Assembly (NCBI GenBank): GCA_030141605.1
Contig: JAQGDQ010000035.1
Span: 374,001-434,000 of the forward strand
Direction of reading: 5' to 3'
Source: Tubiluchus corallicola
Lineage: Eukaryota; Priapulida; Priapulimorpha; Priapulimorphida; Tubiluchidae
Length of the DNA stretch: 60,000 nt
A program made the position numbers and the translations under genes. Below, piece by piece: positions 46,283 through 58,290 of the stretch (position 1 is its first letter; every line of letters starts with the position of its first letter). The notes under the pieces were generated by a model. The model worked only from the letters and a program-made list of their open reading frames with translations. It was not told where the DNA came from and did not search any database.

Positions 46283-49069
46283 GGCACTAGCAGGGATATC
46301 TTGGAGCCTGAGGTGGAATGGTCAATTTGTAAAGTTAGAGTGTGTAACTTCAGGAGTTAGAAAATCACTAGCACAATACAGATATCAGACTTCCCTGATA
46401 TTCTTACCTTTTCTCTGAAATACGTTTCTTATACTGAGCAGCTAAATCAAGAGAAGATAAAATAATAGACCATAGATTTTAAGATCTCATATTGAATGAC
46501 TCGTATCAGAGATAACGACCTTCTTAGGTTAGTCTGTGAAGGTTATCGCGTCACGTTAAAGACGTTATTTTATGAAATGCAGAGAAAACTTGCGGAGATC
46601 TAACCTGTTTAATAAAAACAAATACAACAGAGGAAACCAAACGATCCGCGTGAAGAGAAATGATTAGGTTATGAAAGTAAGACGATTTGCGATGTATGAA
46701 AATTAAAAACGGTACGATGAAATATTGGAGTCACTAGCAGGGTCCAAGCAGGAAGTTTGCAAAATTTGAGGGAGAAATTATTGAATCTAAGAAGTTAATC
46801 AGAGTTCTTTGTAGCCAAAAACAATGTCCGTGTGTTAAACAGTGAACGCGCTTTCCCTAAACCCCTTTATGTTTTGGTAATCGTGAAAAACGCAGTATTA
46901 CTACGAGCTGCTTTTGTGGTTTCACCATCGCACACCCATAAAGAACTAATAAAGGGGGATTGGTCTGTGATTTATTAAGTTCACTGCCTCCCTTCTGCAT
47001 TCCCTTCCCTAGGTTTAAATAGAAAAAATACACATCACTGATACCTCAGTGTCCAACCATTATAAATTAATAATCTAGTTCTATTCTCTATGACTTACAC
47101 AAATATCAATAATAAGAGCACAAGAGAATTTCATTTTAATATAAAAAAACTTATCAGTTTTAATATTTCTAAATAATAAATATAACGTCATTACAAGGAA
47201 GAATACTGGATCATTTGTATGTGGTCTGGCAAACTACCCAATGGTTTAATTGGTAAACGGTATGTTTACTTTTCGTATCATAAAACAAATATATGAACCT
47301 ATTGGTACAGATTGTGCTTTGCATTGTAAAATGAACATTACTTTTTTTAAATATGTAATTCTTATTGTGTTGTATGCCTCTATGTATTGTACGTTTTAAT
47401 GATCTGTCTTATGATCTGTAATTATGTGTACTGTGTTTGGGTGCGTATATATGCATGTAAATTTTTTTAAGTATTTTCTAGTGTAATTTTTTATAGTTAA
47501 CTGTATAGGTGAGTGCTTAATATTTTTATAATTCTATTCACTTTTAACTGTACAAAATAAATTTTAAATAAATAAAATAAAATTGCACATTACAGTTTTT
47601 ATAGTATATGTGCGTATTTTTCATTATGTTAAGCATTGAATTTTGAATACTCTATAAGTCATGAAACCTGGAGAGTAGACACCTGTGGTAGGCTCAAGAT
47701 TTCTAAACTCAAGATTAGACAATGATATGATTAAAAAAGGCTGCTTAAGGGCTCCGAGATAGAAGCCAAAATGTGAAAATCGGGCAACATGCTCGGCTAC
47801 TTTTGAGTAAACTACTCTGGACCAGGCACAGTGAAGTGAAAATTAATCATGAGCATCGTACACACTGGTCAATCACATATAAACATAATAATCTACAGTT
47901 TGCAACATGAGTAAACGACATTGGACCAGACTTAATCAAGTAATAAACATGGTCATGCTTGCGGGTTTGTATCCGAATTCATTCAGTCTTGAGTTTTGAG
48001 TTTGACCACATTATTCGTCGACTGGGATTGTAGTTACGTTTCTTTTTTACACGTCGGAAAACGTCACCACTGTGTTTACATGACCATGTTTTAATTTTCC
48101 CACAGTGCAGCGACAAATAGCGGGCACTACGTTAACAGGCCATCAAGATCCTGTCAGCTGCAAGCCTTTGGATAAATGCTGTACACTAGTGCGCCAGCAG
48201 CCAGCTTCGCAATCAAAGCTAATTTCCAATCAGCAATAATGCCTACATTGTTAATTAGAAGTGACATTGATCTTTACTGGAAAAGCTCACTGATTTAATT
48301 TAGCAGTCAGGAATTAAGCTGTACGATAAACAAGCCTATCGCTAATAACCATTGATTATGAACAGTAAGTGGTTTCCTGTATCAGCAAGGTAATTCAACA
48401 GCCTGTAAATAAAAATACTGACGCACACTCTGGCGGCAGATTATGCAAACAAGGTGACTCATAGAATACATTCAGAATACATCATTGCAACTTAAGGCAT
48501 AAACACATGTTTGATAAAGTGCTTTCAATCACAAAGGAATGCATGATTTGCATCTACAAAAAGGCAGTGCCGTTGCATGTATTCCAGGCTCCAGCTATCA
48601 ATAGCGACCAAACACTCCAGATGGTGTTACTGTACTTACATTTTCATCATCGTACTGACGAAGAAAATAGCTACATTTTGGTATATAAATATTATATAGA
48701 ACAACACATAATAGCGAGTTCAATATTATTAAATTAAATAAGATGCAAAGACCCTCAAAATGCGCGGTATAAGAAAAATTATAATTTCGTTACAGAATAA
48801 TAAAAAGCTGTGTAGAATGTTTTGACTTGTGTGTGATCCTGCTCTAATGAGATGAAATATGTTTTAAATATTTTCTTAACATGCGCAGTAAAAAAGTTAA
48901 TGGACATGCTGTCTATGCAAAGACAGGCAGAGGCACACAACACTACGTCCAAAAACTCAGATGGTTAATTTACTTAATTGGAAAGGTTTTTTGAAATATT
49001 CATTTTAAATCACCAACAAAATTTCACTTAGTGTTAAAATAACTTAAATCGACTTGTCATCTAAATATC
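46283..49069. other. Non-coding stretch
   Basis: Apart from the LINE-like tail at 47330-47585 I see no gene or clear repeat. The 76-codon plus frame at 48507-48737 has no recognisable domain. Confidence 0.35.
47330..47585 (+). repeat. LINE-like 3' tail with A-rich end
   Basis: A T-rich stretch with TGTATTGTACGTTTTAATGA and GGGTGCGTATATATGCATGT leads to AAAATAAATTTTAAATAAAT and AAAATAAAAT. The build is the same as 2155-2365. It is probably the 3' end of a truncated non-LTR element on the plus strand. Confidence 0.4.
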
Positions 49070-49900
49070 ATCATACATGGATGATGTATGCCGACGACAT
49101 AATACTCGTTGAATAGCCAAGCTGGTTAGATAAACTGCATTTATTTTGTAGTTAATGAGCACTGAAGGTAAATATTGCCAAAACTAAGGTGATAGTTTTC
49201 AGTAAATCTGGCTTCTTAATAAAAGAAATTATGTTTTCATATATTAGAAAGCCCGAAGTTAATTTATTACGTAATGCTTATTTGACATGCAAAGAATCAG
49301 ATACGAATGGGAACTATACATTACATGTATTAGGAAAATATTATGTAAACTTGGCTTTACCCATGTATGGGAGAACTGATATATTTTCACCAAAAACAAA
49401 GTTAATTTATTCAATTGGACAGAAAATTGTACAGCAATTATAACAGCTATTTTGTAAATGCTATCCATAATGATGTTTGCCGTGATAGTTAAAATAAAAT
49501 GAGAACGTGTAGACTGTTTAAGTCTGAGTATAAACTTCTGATTATTGGTGTTCCTAAAGCACATAAATCCATCTAGGCAAAATTCCGCGTCAGTGTCCAT
49601 GCATAGACTGCAAATTGACCAAGAGTGGTCGATATACCAGACCTAAAGCTATTACTGATACGACAAAATGTAAACTATAATATGTACGAATGGGAGCACA
49701 GAAGATGAATTTCGTTTCAGTATGCAATGCAAATTATGCAATGTTTATTGCCAAGAAATGACTACGATTCTTAAGCCAGAAATATCAGGTATTGTCCCAG
49801 AATTCTCATCCATATGTAATATTGATCAGTTTACATTTTTTAAACAAAAGTGTGGATGTGAAAGTTAAGAAATTGTTAATTATTACTATATGAATATTCG
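49070..49900 (+). mobile_element. Decayed non-LTR retrotransposon with intact YADD
   Basis: The frame at 49078-49116 reads WMMYADDIILVE and then stops; YADD (49087-49098) is the catalytic motif of reverse transcriptase. A few codons on, in register, ALKVNIAKTKVIVFSKSG (about 49155-49206) matches the LKLNxxKTKxMVF block that follows YADD in LINE RTs. Downstream frames to about 49900 look like RT C-terminal debris but are too decayed to align by eye. Upstream RT blocks are missing, so the insertion is truncated or broken. Confidence 0.75.
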
Positions 49901-49974
49901 TAAAATTTCAGCTATACACGATTCTAAATTAAGAAGTGCAAATTAATTTTGCTAAAAATTATATGTATTACATG

Positions 49975-50351
49975 CAGGGCCGGATTATGACCTTTTGGGC
50001 CTCTAGGGTAATGAAATTATTTGGTCCCCTCAAATGGACCCACCCTGTATATATAACTTGCCTGCACTCGTCTTGAATATTTTTACTCCTGACATATTTT
50101 AGCGACATTTACATAGCTTGAAGTAAACATGCAAATTTTTAAATAAACTAGAATTGCTATCTTTTGCCTATCAGTAAAAATATTCTTTAAGAAATACCAC
50201 TATTCTAGCTACTATTTACTGCAAACCAAATTAGTTTTTTTAACATAAATGTAGTGAAAAACAGATTGCTCACCAAATGCTACCAAAGCTTAAAGGCTTC
50301 CCCAAAGCTTTAATGGCCCTAGATTGTAGCCTATAGGATAATCCGGTCCTG
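49975..50351 (+). mobile_element. hAT-like MITE, copy 1
   Basis: A 377-bp element whose ends are inverted repeats: CAGGGCCGGATTAT on the left and CAGGACCGGATTAT on the minus-strand right, 13 of 14 bases alike. CAGGGCCGG-type termini are usual for hAT transposons. The interior has no ORF and contains GGCCTCTAG, CACTCGTCTTGAATATTTTT and CATAGCTTG, shared with 21018-21404. No 8-bp target duplication is visible. It lies within or just after the LINE debris at 49070-49900. Confidence 0.75.
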
Positions 50352-50389
50352 GTCGTGTGTAGGCCATTCAACCTGCACTGATATACACG

Positions 50390-50505
50390 TAGCTGTTTTT
50401 CTTATAAATTATCTTAGCCTATTGTACACGTATCAATTACGCTTAAATTATTTAGTGTACTTATCTGATTTTATGTGAAATAAAGCATTTATTATTATTA
50501 TTACG
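50390..50505 (+). repeat. LINE-like 3' tail ending in (TTA)n
   Basis: After the MITE, a T/A-rich stretch with a TTATCTGATTTTATGTGAAA word ends AATAAAGCATTTATTATTATTA. This may be the original 3' end of the LINE at 49070-49900, split from it by insertion of the MITE. Confidence 0.35.
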
Positions 50506-50696
50506 TATATAATTGTAACACGGTGACAATTATACTCTCAATTTATACACGGTGACAGAGCAGAAATTAAATTACAAAAATCAGCCAATGACACGTTTCA
50601 TTTTTTATAAAAACTTGTAATTGCTACTAGTATTTAACTTTTTTAATTAATTGGGTAGACTTCTAATGGTTTACAGTGTAAAGTCTGAAAGTCAGA

Positions 50697-50775
50697 GCAC
50701 CTTTAATTGTGGTGTAATGATTAGCATAACAACCGAAGGCAAAAGGTCTCGGGTTCAAATCCCAGTGGAGTGCAT
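50697..50775 (+). repeat. tRNA-derived SINE-like element or tRNA pseudogene
   Basis: GTGGTGTAATGATTAGCATA resembles a pol III A box and GGGTTCAAATCCC (50751-50763) is a perfect B box. The ends GCAC and GTGC can pair as an acceptor-like stem, but the inner acceptor bases and the T stem do not pair well. It is therefore a tRNA pseudogene or the head of a SINE. It shares ATTAGCATA and the segment before CCCAGT with 28822-28884. Confidence 0.5.
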
Positions 50776-52571
50776 AATTGGTCAGACTCTCTAATTTAAT
50801 AGTTCTTTCAAGCGCTTATACCACTTGGTCATGCATTGCAAATTAATGATATATTTTGTAAGCTATATAGATATAACCATATTAATGATATCAGGTTGAA
50901 AGTTATAATATGATGAGCTTGAATGGTTTCAGTAAGCTCTGTATTATGAAAGCAACTATAAAAGTCAAGAGACCATCATCAACATACACTGCTTTGCACT
51001 CTACATACATAAATGGGTAAGGTTTTCAAAAAAAGCACGAATAGTTTAGACCACAATGACAAAAACACAATTAAGATATTATAATGGCTTAATCATACCC
51101 ACTTTGTTGGTGGCTAGAAAGAAATATAAACAAAGAATGATTAAAACATGCGAACAATTTATTTACAACTAACATTGCCGTATTCATATATTAATCATAA
51201 TCAAATATTAGACAATGATTACTAGAGAAAAAGTCACAGTAGGCCATGTCTGTAGCTCTAGTAATTCAGAGTCAACATATTAAAACAACTAGGTATTAAA
51301 ACAGTAAATTCAAGGTATGAAAGGTGTCTGTTAATTAATCTTGTTAGCATTGATAAATTTAAAAATTACTTAAAATATTTAAAAAAAATTCCACACATTT
51401 ATGTATGTCATATGAAATGTTTCTTATTTACCAGATTCTAGTACCAGACATCTTATATTTTCTGCACCTTTTGATTATAATTCTAATTAATTTTATACAT
51501 GTATGGGGATCAGTTAAAACTAATTTTTGGGATTGCAGGAATTATGCTTGTTTTAGAATACCATAAACAAGAGACCATAATACACTAAACAACAGACAAT
51601 CTATTGTTCTTCAAAGGGCTATTGCTACTTTAGCTTTCTTTTATAGCTAGTTTTGTGCAAGGTGCTTTGGTTCCTAAGCTATGTAATAATTGTTCTTAGC
51701 ATTAAGAATTTCTTTGCTCTGAGTAGTGAGCACTTGTTTTACTGTTCCTTCTCATAATTTCACTGTGGACATTGTACATCACTAGATGCAGTTTGCAAGT
51801 TAATTGTTTTCACCTTGACCCCTATTTGCAAGGAGTTCCTCATGATTATTTTACATTATTATTGTGGAGATCTGAATGGTTCATATAAATTTTCTTTCAA
51901 AAGACATTGGTACCTAAATTAAAATAAAAGATAAACTTGGTTCAAGTTAAAGTTCCACATGAAGACTGAAGGCACAATATATTACAACCAGTGTTGCCAA
52001 AAATGGTACTGCATCCAATATGTATAATTAAAATATGTGCATGTATGTCAGTCTCAAGGCATTTGTAAAAGATAAGAACAATAGTAAAAAACAATTATTA
52101 AGAGGAAAAAGTGATTAGCTGTAATAAGTTTAGGAATTTCTGTTCATCAAGTCTCTTTCTCAGTACAGCGAATTTCAAACAAGCTCAGTCTGACACCATT
52201 TTACATCATATTCCTTCTATTTTTGAGTTAAGAGAGTACCAAATACAGAAACGGTTAACGACAACAATACTTTTTATACCCAGGCTTGTCTAAACTATCC
52301 TGTGGTAATTCTAGGTGTTTAGTTTCCTTCGAAAACAACTTTACAATGATATACTGAAGTAGTAAAAATCCATACTTGTCACAGTAAAACTGCTAAAGTT
52401 TTGTACAAACACTTAAAAGTGTTAAAAATGCGGTATTCTTTAAAAATTAGCAATAAAATGTTAAACTTGAATTCACAGCTGAACAAATTCACACAATTAA
52501 AAAATTTAAAAAATGCTTAACATATCAATTTACATGAGATAAAAATTATAAACAAGAAATACACAATCAAT
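50776..52571. other. Non-coding stretch, including 3' flank of the TUG-like gene
   Basis: It contains retrotransposon debris at 51405-51700. The remainder, read on the minus strand, is expected to include the 3' UTR of the TUG-like gene. I could not pick a convincing poly(A) signal. Confidence 0.3.
51405..51700 (+). mobile_element. Possible LINE C-terminal debris / repeat R5, copy 1
   Basis: Broken plus-strand frames read WGSVKTNFWDC, then TRDHNTLNNRQSIVLQRAIA, in a style seen near the end of some LINE RT proteins. The first ~90 bp (TTTCTTATTTACCAGATT, AGACATCTTATATT, TTTTGATTATAATT) recur at 53607-53740 within the TUG-like gene. Confidence 0.35.
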
Positions 52572-55500
52572 TCACTTGGATGTTTTAAACCATTTAGGAA
52601 TGACGCCACTCCCGTCTGCATTGCGTTTCTGGGTAACTGAGCCTTTACTTGCTGAAGGTGCTGTAGACACTGAAGACGTATCAGATGAATCTACACTACT
52701 TTTACTACTGTCCTTATGCTCACCGATGCTTAACCTAGATAAACACTGTTAAATTAAACATGGCGTAGTAGAAATTAGGAACCTGCAAATCTTGTAGTGT
52801 AATATTTTTTGTCTTACAATCATGTGCACAAAACGACTTACAAACACACAAATAGATAGAGCATGTCATGGTGCTATAAGATAATAGTTAAGTGTTACAT
52901 CGGACGCACTATGCCGCACCCTATCAATTTTTGTGTTTTAAATCAACTTGACTCTGTTCCAATAGGTCCTGTAGTGGTCCTAGGAGAGTGAGTCCTTGTG
53001 TTGCTGTCAGATATCTAAAATATTGTTTCCCTTATTGTGTTTCCCCCTTATTTGTAAAAAGTGCCAATGTGTAGAAGTTAATTGTTTTATTTTTGTAACG
53101 CTTGTTGCTGTGGTTCTTCATTACCTAAATTCAGACTAAGGGTTTACTGTGTTGTGAACGTTTCTGAATCTCATATATCAAGTAATCTTTTTCGTTTCAG
53201 GTGAATTGTTTTCTAATTATATCTACATTTATTCTGACAATTTAAATTCTAATCTTTCATTTTGTAATGATCTATTGTGTGCCTTACTATCGCTGTATCA
53301 AATGTACTAATTATTCCTTTTTGGCTTGATTCACAGCATTGAAATTACTACTAAGTCAAAACGATCCTCTGCTTTTAATTAACACGTTGATTCCTGAATG
53401 TCTTCTCTTTTTATTATAAATAATTAAGTCTTTATTTAACATGGATAACACATTAACCAACAATAATCTTTCACGTATTGAATAATAGCAATTATTATTA
53501 TAATGCTTAATATTAACATTATACTGCAAGTAAGGCTAACATTTAATTTGTCACAGATTTAATAATATATCATAATGTACCATAATGTCTTAATGGTAAT
53601 ATGCATATTTCTTATTTACCAGATTTAATACTAGACATCTTATATTATATACCTTTCGTATATATAATACCTTTATATATCTTCGTATTTTATACCTTTA
53701 TATGTATGCCTTTTGATTATAATTTTAATTATTTTCATGCATTTGCAATATCACTAAATCACATTTTACACGTATAGTGCACTTTATAAACTGGTAAAAA
53801 ATAATAATAATAGCAATTAAGATATTCAAACAGAAGCTTAACTTATACAAGAACTGTAAATTCACTCACCAATTACTGGCTTTTAATTCAGCATCGCGAA
53901 TATTTTTCTTTTCATTCATTAATGATTCCTTCAAAAACAAATCTGCAAAAGTCAAAATGAATCTAAGCTGCTGTAAAGAGGGTACCTTCAATAAACATGA
54001 TGATTTTGAGAATAGATGTAATTTCAAGTAAAAATGATAGATGTGTTAGTAATCGTTAGGAAACAAGCACTGAAATTTTTTACTTGTTCTCACAAAAAAG
54101 ACTTGAAGAATCTTAGAGAAGAACTGCATAAGACTCATGCAGAAAATGACATAGAGCCATCGTCATCATATGCCCGCTATGTGTATTGCGTAGACATTGG
54201 GCAGACAGAATTCAAAATAAAAGAATTCCTCCCTCAAGACAGGTAAACAAAGCAGTAAACTAGCAAAAAACTAGACACTGTATGCCAGTGGCTTGTCAGC
54301 ACCACTTCCGCTCTGACATAAGAGCCGCAGCTTAGCTGCGATTCCCTTTAGCCCAAAGACACAATGGCAAACTACAATTATTTCACTATACAAATTTTTA
54401 ACGAGTACGTCCAAATTTAAACCTCTTTAAAGCACAAGAAAACTCTTTATTTACACAAGGTTAAAAAACGACCTGAAAATTTTTATCATTTACGTACTGC
54501 CTTATTGCACACAGAGCTTGTATTAGCAGCAACGCTGCATAAAACTTGAAACTTTAAACTCGGGCGACGACTATAAAGCATAACCATTTTGACCATAGGT
54601 TGTTTGAAATAAGCTTAAATAACACTGCACAAAATTTTAAAAAATAATCACAATATTTGTAATTCGTAGCACACTCTTCATTAACTAAGCAAAAGTATAA
54701 ATAACTGTATCCTGTCAATAAGATTAAAAATAAGTTTCTTGATGAGTCACTGGTGCATGCTGGGAAGGTGAGTCAGTGGCTTTTTACCAGTTGGCACAAA
54801 CATTTTAAATTACTAAGAATTTTCTTTTCAAGTTAAATAACTTTTTCAATTAAGTAAGCATAATTCTATGTAATATATATTTGTATGGAAAGTTCTTGGC
54901 ATATACCAAAAAAAGCTTTTTATTCCCTTTTAAGCAAGAACAGCAATTACATATGGTAAAAATGATAATTACAGTACACTGCAATTAGCGTTGTTAAGTT
55001 TGCGACAATATCTTCTGGAACATGCAGAAATTACTTAGACATCTTTAAAGTAACATCTATAAAGTAACACTATAGCACCTAACTGTAACCTTAAAATTAC
55101 CACTTTTGCTAATTTTGATTTATTTTAACGATAAACGGTTAAATAAATGTCAGCAGACACATGCACGATGCATTGATAATTTGATATGCACACGTCATAA
55201 AACATAATTGCAGAAAAATTAGCTGACAAAATTTCACATGCTCGTTAATTTTTAAATTACCATCTAAACGTGACAGATTACTAGGTGTGAAAAATTGCTG
55301 ATGCATAACTTGTAAATTTAGGCAGAAAACAGCATTAAGTTTTCAGCAAAATCTAATAAACACTGACGGCTTGACAAATGTCAGATCTAATAGCAATAAT
55401 AAGATAATTCGAATGTCTTCAACAATCTTACATATATATCTGCACTATGTAAATTGTCAGGTAAAAATAATGACCAGCCAACAAGACGTCCACAAGACGA

Positions 55501-58014
55501 TGACCCTCCCAAGAATATACACATAAAGACATAGCATTTAATGGCTGATCTCATTGTTTAAACCGGGAGAATGCAACCCCAGATGTACAGGCAAAAAGTG
55601 TGCTATTCACTACTGTAACCAAGTCAGCATTTCAAGGTTCCTCATTGCAATTTCCCTGTAAACTCAATCCTGCATATCTTATGTGCTGCAAAGAATAGTT
55701 CTGAAACAATAATGAAAGGATCACTAACCAGCAAGAGAAGATCCACCTTTAACAAATCAATGCCATTGATATTCTTTGCTTAACCCGCCAAGTCAAGCAA
55801 AAACAAATCAAATGATTTTGTTTGCGTTTGCTTTTCCATTAACTTAATTCCAGTGCTCAGTCATTATCATCATCAGTCAATTAAAACAATATTTAATGAC
55901 CCTGTTTGAATATCTAACACACGAACATGATGATATTCATTCAAATCATAATTTCGTTTATGCTAGGTCTTACTAGACGATGTGATACGTGTGTGCGCAC
56001 ATGTGTGCGTGCATGTGTGTGAATGGCAGAAAGAGGGAGATTGTATGTGGTTTTATCACAGTGCACTATATGTTCGTAGATTATTTTTTATTGTTTTGAA
56101 TTTCTAGTTGCACTTATAGATTAGCTTGCAACAGACGCATTTGCCCAGAACTGTGTTTTTATTAAGAAATAACACTGATATGTATGTTGCGGATTATGAT
56201 GGGCAATGTTTTAAAAAGGCAAAATAAAGAATATACTATTACTACTACCACTACCACTAGGACCAAAATTAGAGATGAGACTACAGTTAAATAAAGCATA
56301 CCAAATTTCATGTCACTTCCCACGTGGACAATAGCAGCAGGAACTAAATCTGTATCCACGAGCTTCTGACTCTTGTCAGAGAGAACCTTCCTCGGAGGAG
56401 TAGTGTCTGCAACAAGAAACAGCCAGTGCAAAGATATCACATCAATTATAAAAAAACGTTTATTATTACTAGGCAGGTGAAAAAACAGCATATTTACACA
56501 CGTTGTGAAAGAAAACATAAACATAAAAATATTATGAATGATAAAAATTTATTTGTTTTGCAGTTAAAATGATTAGTCTATGACACGTGACAAGGTGTAG
56601 TTACAATAAAAATGTTTTCTTGTAGTGCTACTTGATTGTTCAAGCATTTTCATCTACTTTACATCACGCAAAAGCATACTTTCGAAAATTTCCTGCTAAT
56701 CTCAAAAGACTAATAAATTACACCCACGTCACAGACAAAGTAAGTGCAATTGCACGTAATGTTTTGCCAACGACTCACTGTTACTTAAAGAAAAATCACA
56801 GAACTGAAGTAGTAATTCCCAAAAACACAATAAAAACGTTAAGATAAAAAAACAGGAAAAAGCCACTGCAACTTAAATAACTTTAATATGTCAACTTTGC
56901 CATTGCTGCTGACAAAAAAAACAATAATAATCCTGTTATTGAAAGAATGATACAACCATTCATAAGAAGAAATGCGCTTAATTAACCGAAAAGGTAGTTA
57001 CCGCTGTCTCAGTCTATAAGCCATATCAGCCTAATCAGAAAGATGCATAACTAAAAAACATCAAAGTTCTGGGGGAGGTGGGTGTCTGAAAGAACATGGT
57101 GTGTTGGGTGTTTACATGGTACTGAAACACGCATATGACATTAGACTGAATTATAACAAAAAACAAGTTTTTATTTGTTAAAATAATTAAAATGTGGCAT
57201 TTTTAATATTAATCAACATATACAAATTCCTTCTGCTACGATTCCATTATTTTAACTAACAAAGAACTTGAGGTTGAAACTCAATTTAAATATCAATGCA
57301 AGTTCCTTCAAACTCTGCGACAGAGGTAGTTTAATTTTTCAGCTGTTAGCTGTGCAGGTAACTTGTATATGTCTAATCCAGATACAGAGTTTCTCTGGGA
57401 AAAAGAAACCCAACAAAGGCAAAGAAAGCACCTGCTACGCTGCGTGCTAACGTGTCAGTGAGGGATGCCCCATGCAGTGAATAGTACAAAAACATTGGAT
57501 CAATGATCTACAGAATAAATATGTCAAGTCAGCAAACATGCAAACAACTGACTTAAAATCCTTTACATATTATTTATTTTTCACATTGTTTGACATCAGA
57601 TTGACACAAGTGTTTAACAACTATCACACTTTGTAAATATTCAAGTCCATGTGTGACAGTTTGAAAACCACACCTCAATATTTTACTGAGTTTTCTTTAG
57701 TACGAAAAAGTATGTTAGTCTATCTTTCTACTCTTCAGGAATTAAAGACAACAGCAGAAATTTCAAAAAGTATATGAATGTATCGCATTTTTTATATTTC
57801 TACAACCAAACATTTAACATTGTGATCCATTAATTAGATCAATTTTATTCTGTTTTTAGACAATAATTGGATGGAAATGGCTAGCAATGAAATAAACTGC
57901 TTGCTTGCACTTGGTTATTCTGCTCATGATGAAATCATTTGTAATACTTACATAAATAAAATGATAAATTTTCCTCAATCAGACATTCTTTTGCACAATC
58001 GTAAAGTGCAGCCA
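52572..58014 (-). CDS. ASPSCR1: TUG/ASPSCR1-type UBX-domain protein, last four coding exons (partial)
   Basis: The human counterpart, TUG, tethers GLUT4 vesicles near the Golgi and binds p97/VCP through its UBX domain; a similar trafficking or p97-adaptor role is inferred here. Exons on the minus strand: 58014-57952 (AALYDCAKECLIEENLSFYL), 56406-56302 (TTPPRKVLSDKSQKLVDTDL then VPAAIVHVGSDMKF), 53942-53870 (DLFLKESLMNEKK) and 52734-52572 (LSIGEHKDSSKS, a Ser-rich linker, GVIPKWFKTSK, stop TGA). All junctions are GT-AG and keep phase. FYLYTTPPRKVL and LVPAAIVHV fit the end of the TUG UBX domain, and the final PKWFK fits the PKWLK tail of vertebrate TUG. About 134 residues are present; the N-terminal domains and the first part of the UBX domain lie past the right edge. 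The introns contain repeats, including copies of R5 and D. Confidence 0.88.
53607..53740 (+). repeat. Repeat R5, copy 2, with an A+T-rich insertion
   Basis: Matches 51418-51505, but about 60 bp of TATACCTTTCGTATATATAA-type short tandem repeats are inserted after ATCTTATATTATA. It lies in the last intron of the TUG-like gene. Confidence 0.55.
54034..54246 (+). other. Unassigned 70-codon plus-strand frame inside a TUG intron
   Basis: A frame of ordinary composition contains DLKNLREELHKTHAENDIEP and RYVYCVDIGQTEFKIKEFLP. It ends QDR at a CAG/GTAAAC, which could be a splice donor or simply the stop that follows. An AAAAAAG acceptor-like site precedes DLKNL, but its pyrimidine tract is poor. I do not recognise the family. 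It lies antisense within the TUG-like gene. It may be an exon of a nested gene, a retrocopy fragment or chance. Confidence 0.25.
54505..54845 (+). repeat. Dispersed repeat D, copy 2
   Basis: Second copy of 14516-14825, same orientation, with small indels (for example an added GTGAGTCAGTGGCTTTTT-like insertion near 54770). It lies in an intron of the TUG-like gene. Confidence 0.7.
54846..56301. other. Intron sequence of the TUG-like gene
   Basis: No exon or known repeat is seen. GTGTGTGCGCACATGTGTGC and similar purine-pyrimidine alternation lie at about 55988-56020. Confidence 0.4.
56407..57951. other. Intron sequence of the TUG-like gene
   Basis: No exon or repeat is seen. Plus-strand frames at 56632-56847 and 57268-57450 have no recognisable domain and no splice context. 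Confidence 0.4.
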
Positions 58015-58214
58015 CTGAAAGTACAGTAAACACAATTAAAGTGATAATAATAATCAACAGACAACTGTCTTGCAAAACAGAAACCAACAAAAATGCACAC
58101 AACTTGATCAAAAGCAACTAGTTAATTGCCATCCATGTAACTAATTATATGCAAATTAGGCGATGAGTGTTCAGTACTGTTCAGACTTGGGAAAAGAAAA
58201 AAATAATTAAATTT

Positions 58215-58262
58215 TCATTGCAAAACCTGGATTTGAACACAGGGCCTAGTAAAACGTATCAG
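58215..58262 (-). repeat. tRNA-like SINE relic
   Basis: On the minus strand GGCCCTGTGTTCAAATCCAG resembles a pol III B box and matches the B-box part of 25185-25252 (GGCCTGTGTTCAATACTCGG). The A-box side is decayed or interrupted by the neighbouring (TA)n run. Confidence 0.3.
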
Positions 58263-58266
58263 ATTC

Positions 58267-58290
58267 TATAATATATATATATATATATAA
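58267..58290. repeat. (TA)n microsatellite
   Basis: About eleven TA units inside the TUG-like gene's upstream intron. Confidence 0.9.

Noticed and set aside
50697-50775. Working tRNA gene
   Set aside because: The B box is perfect, but the acceptor and T stems do not pair well, so a pseudogene or SINE head is the better call.
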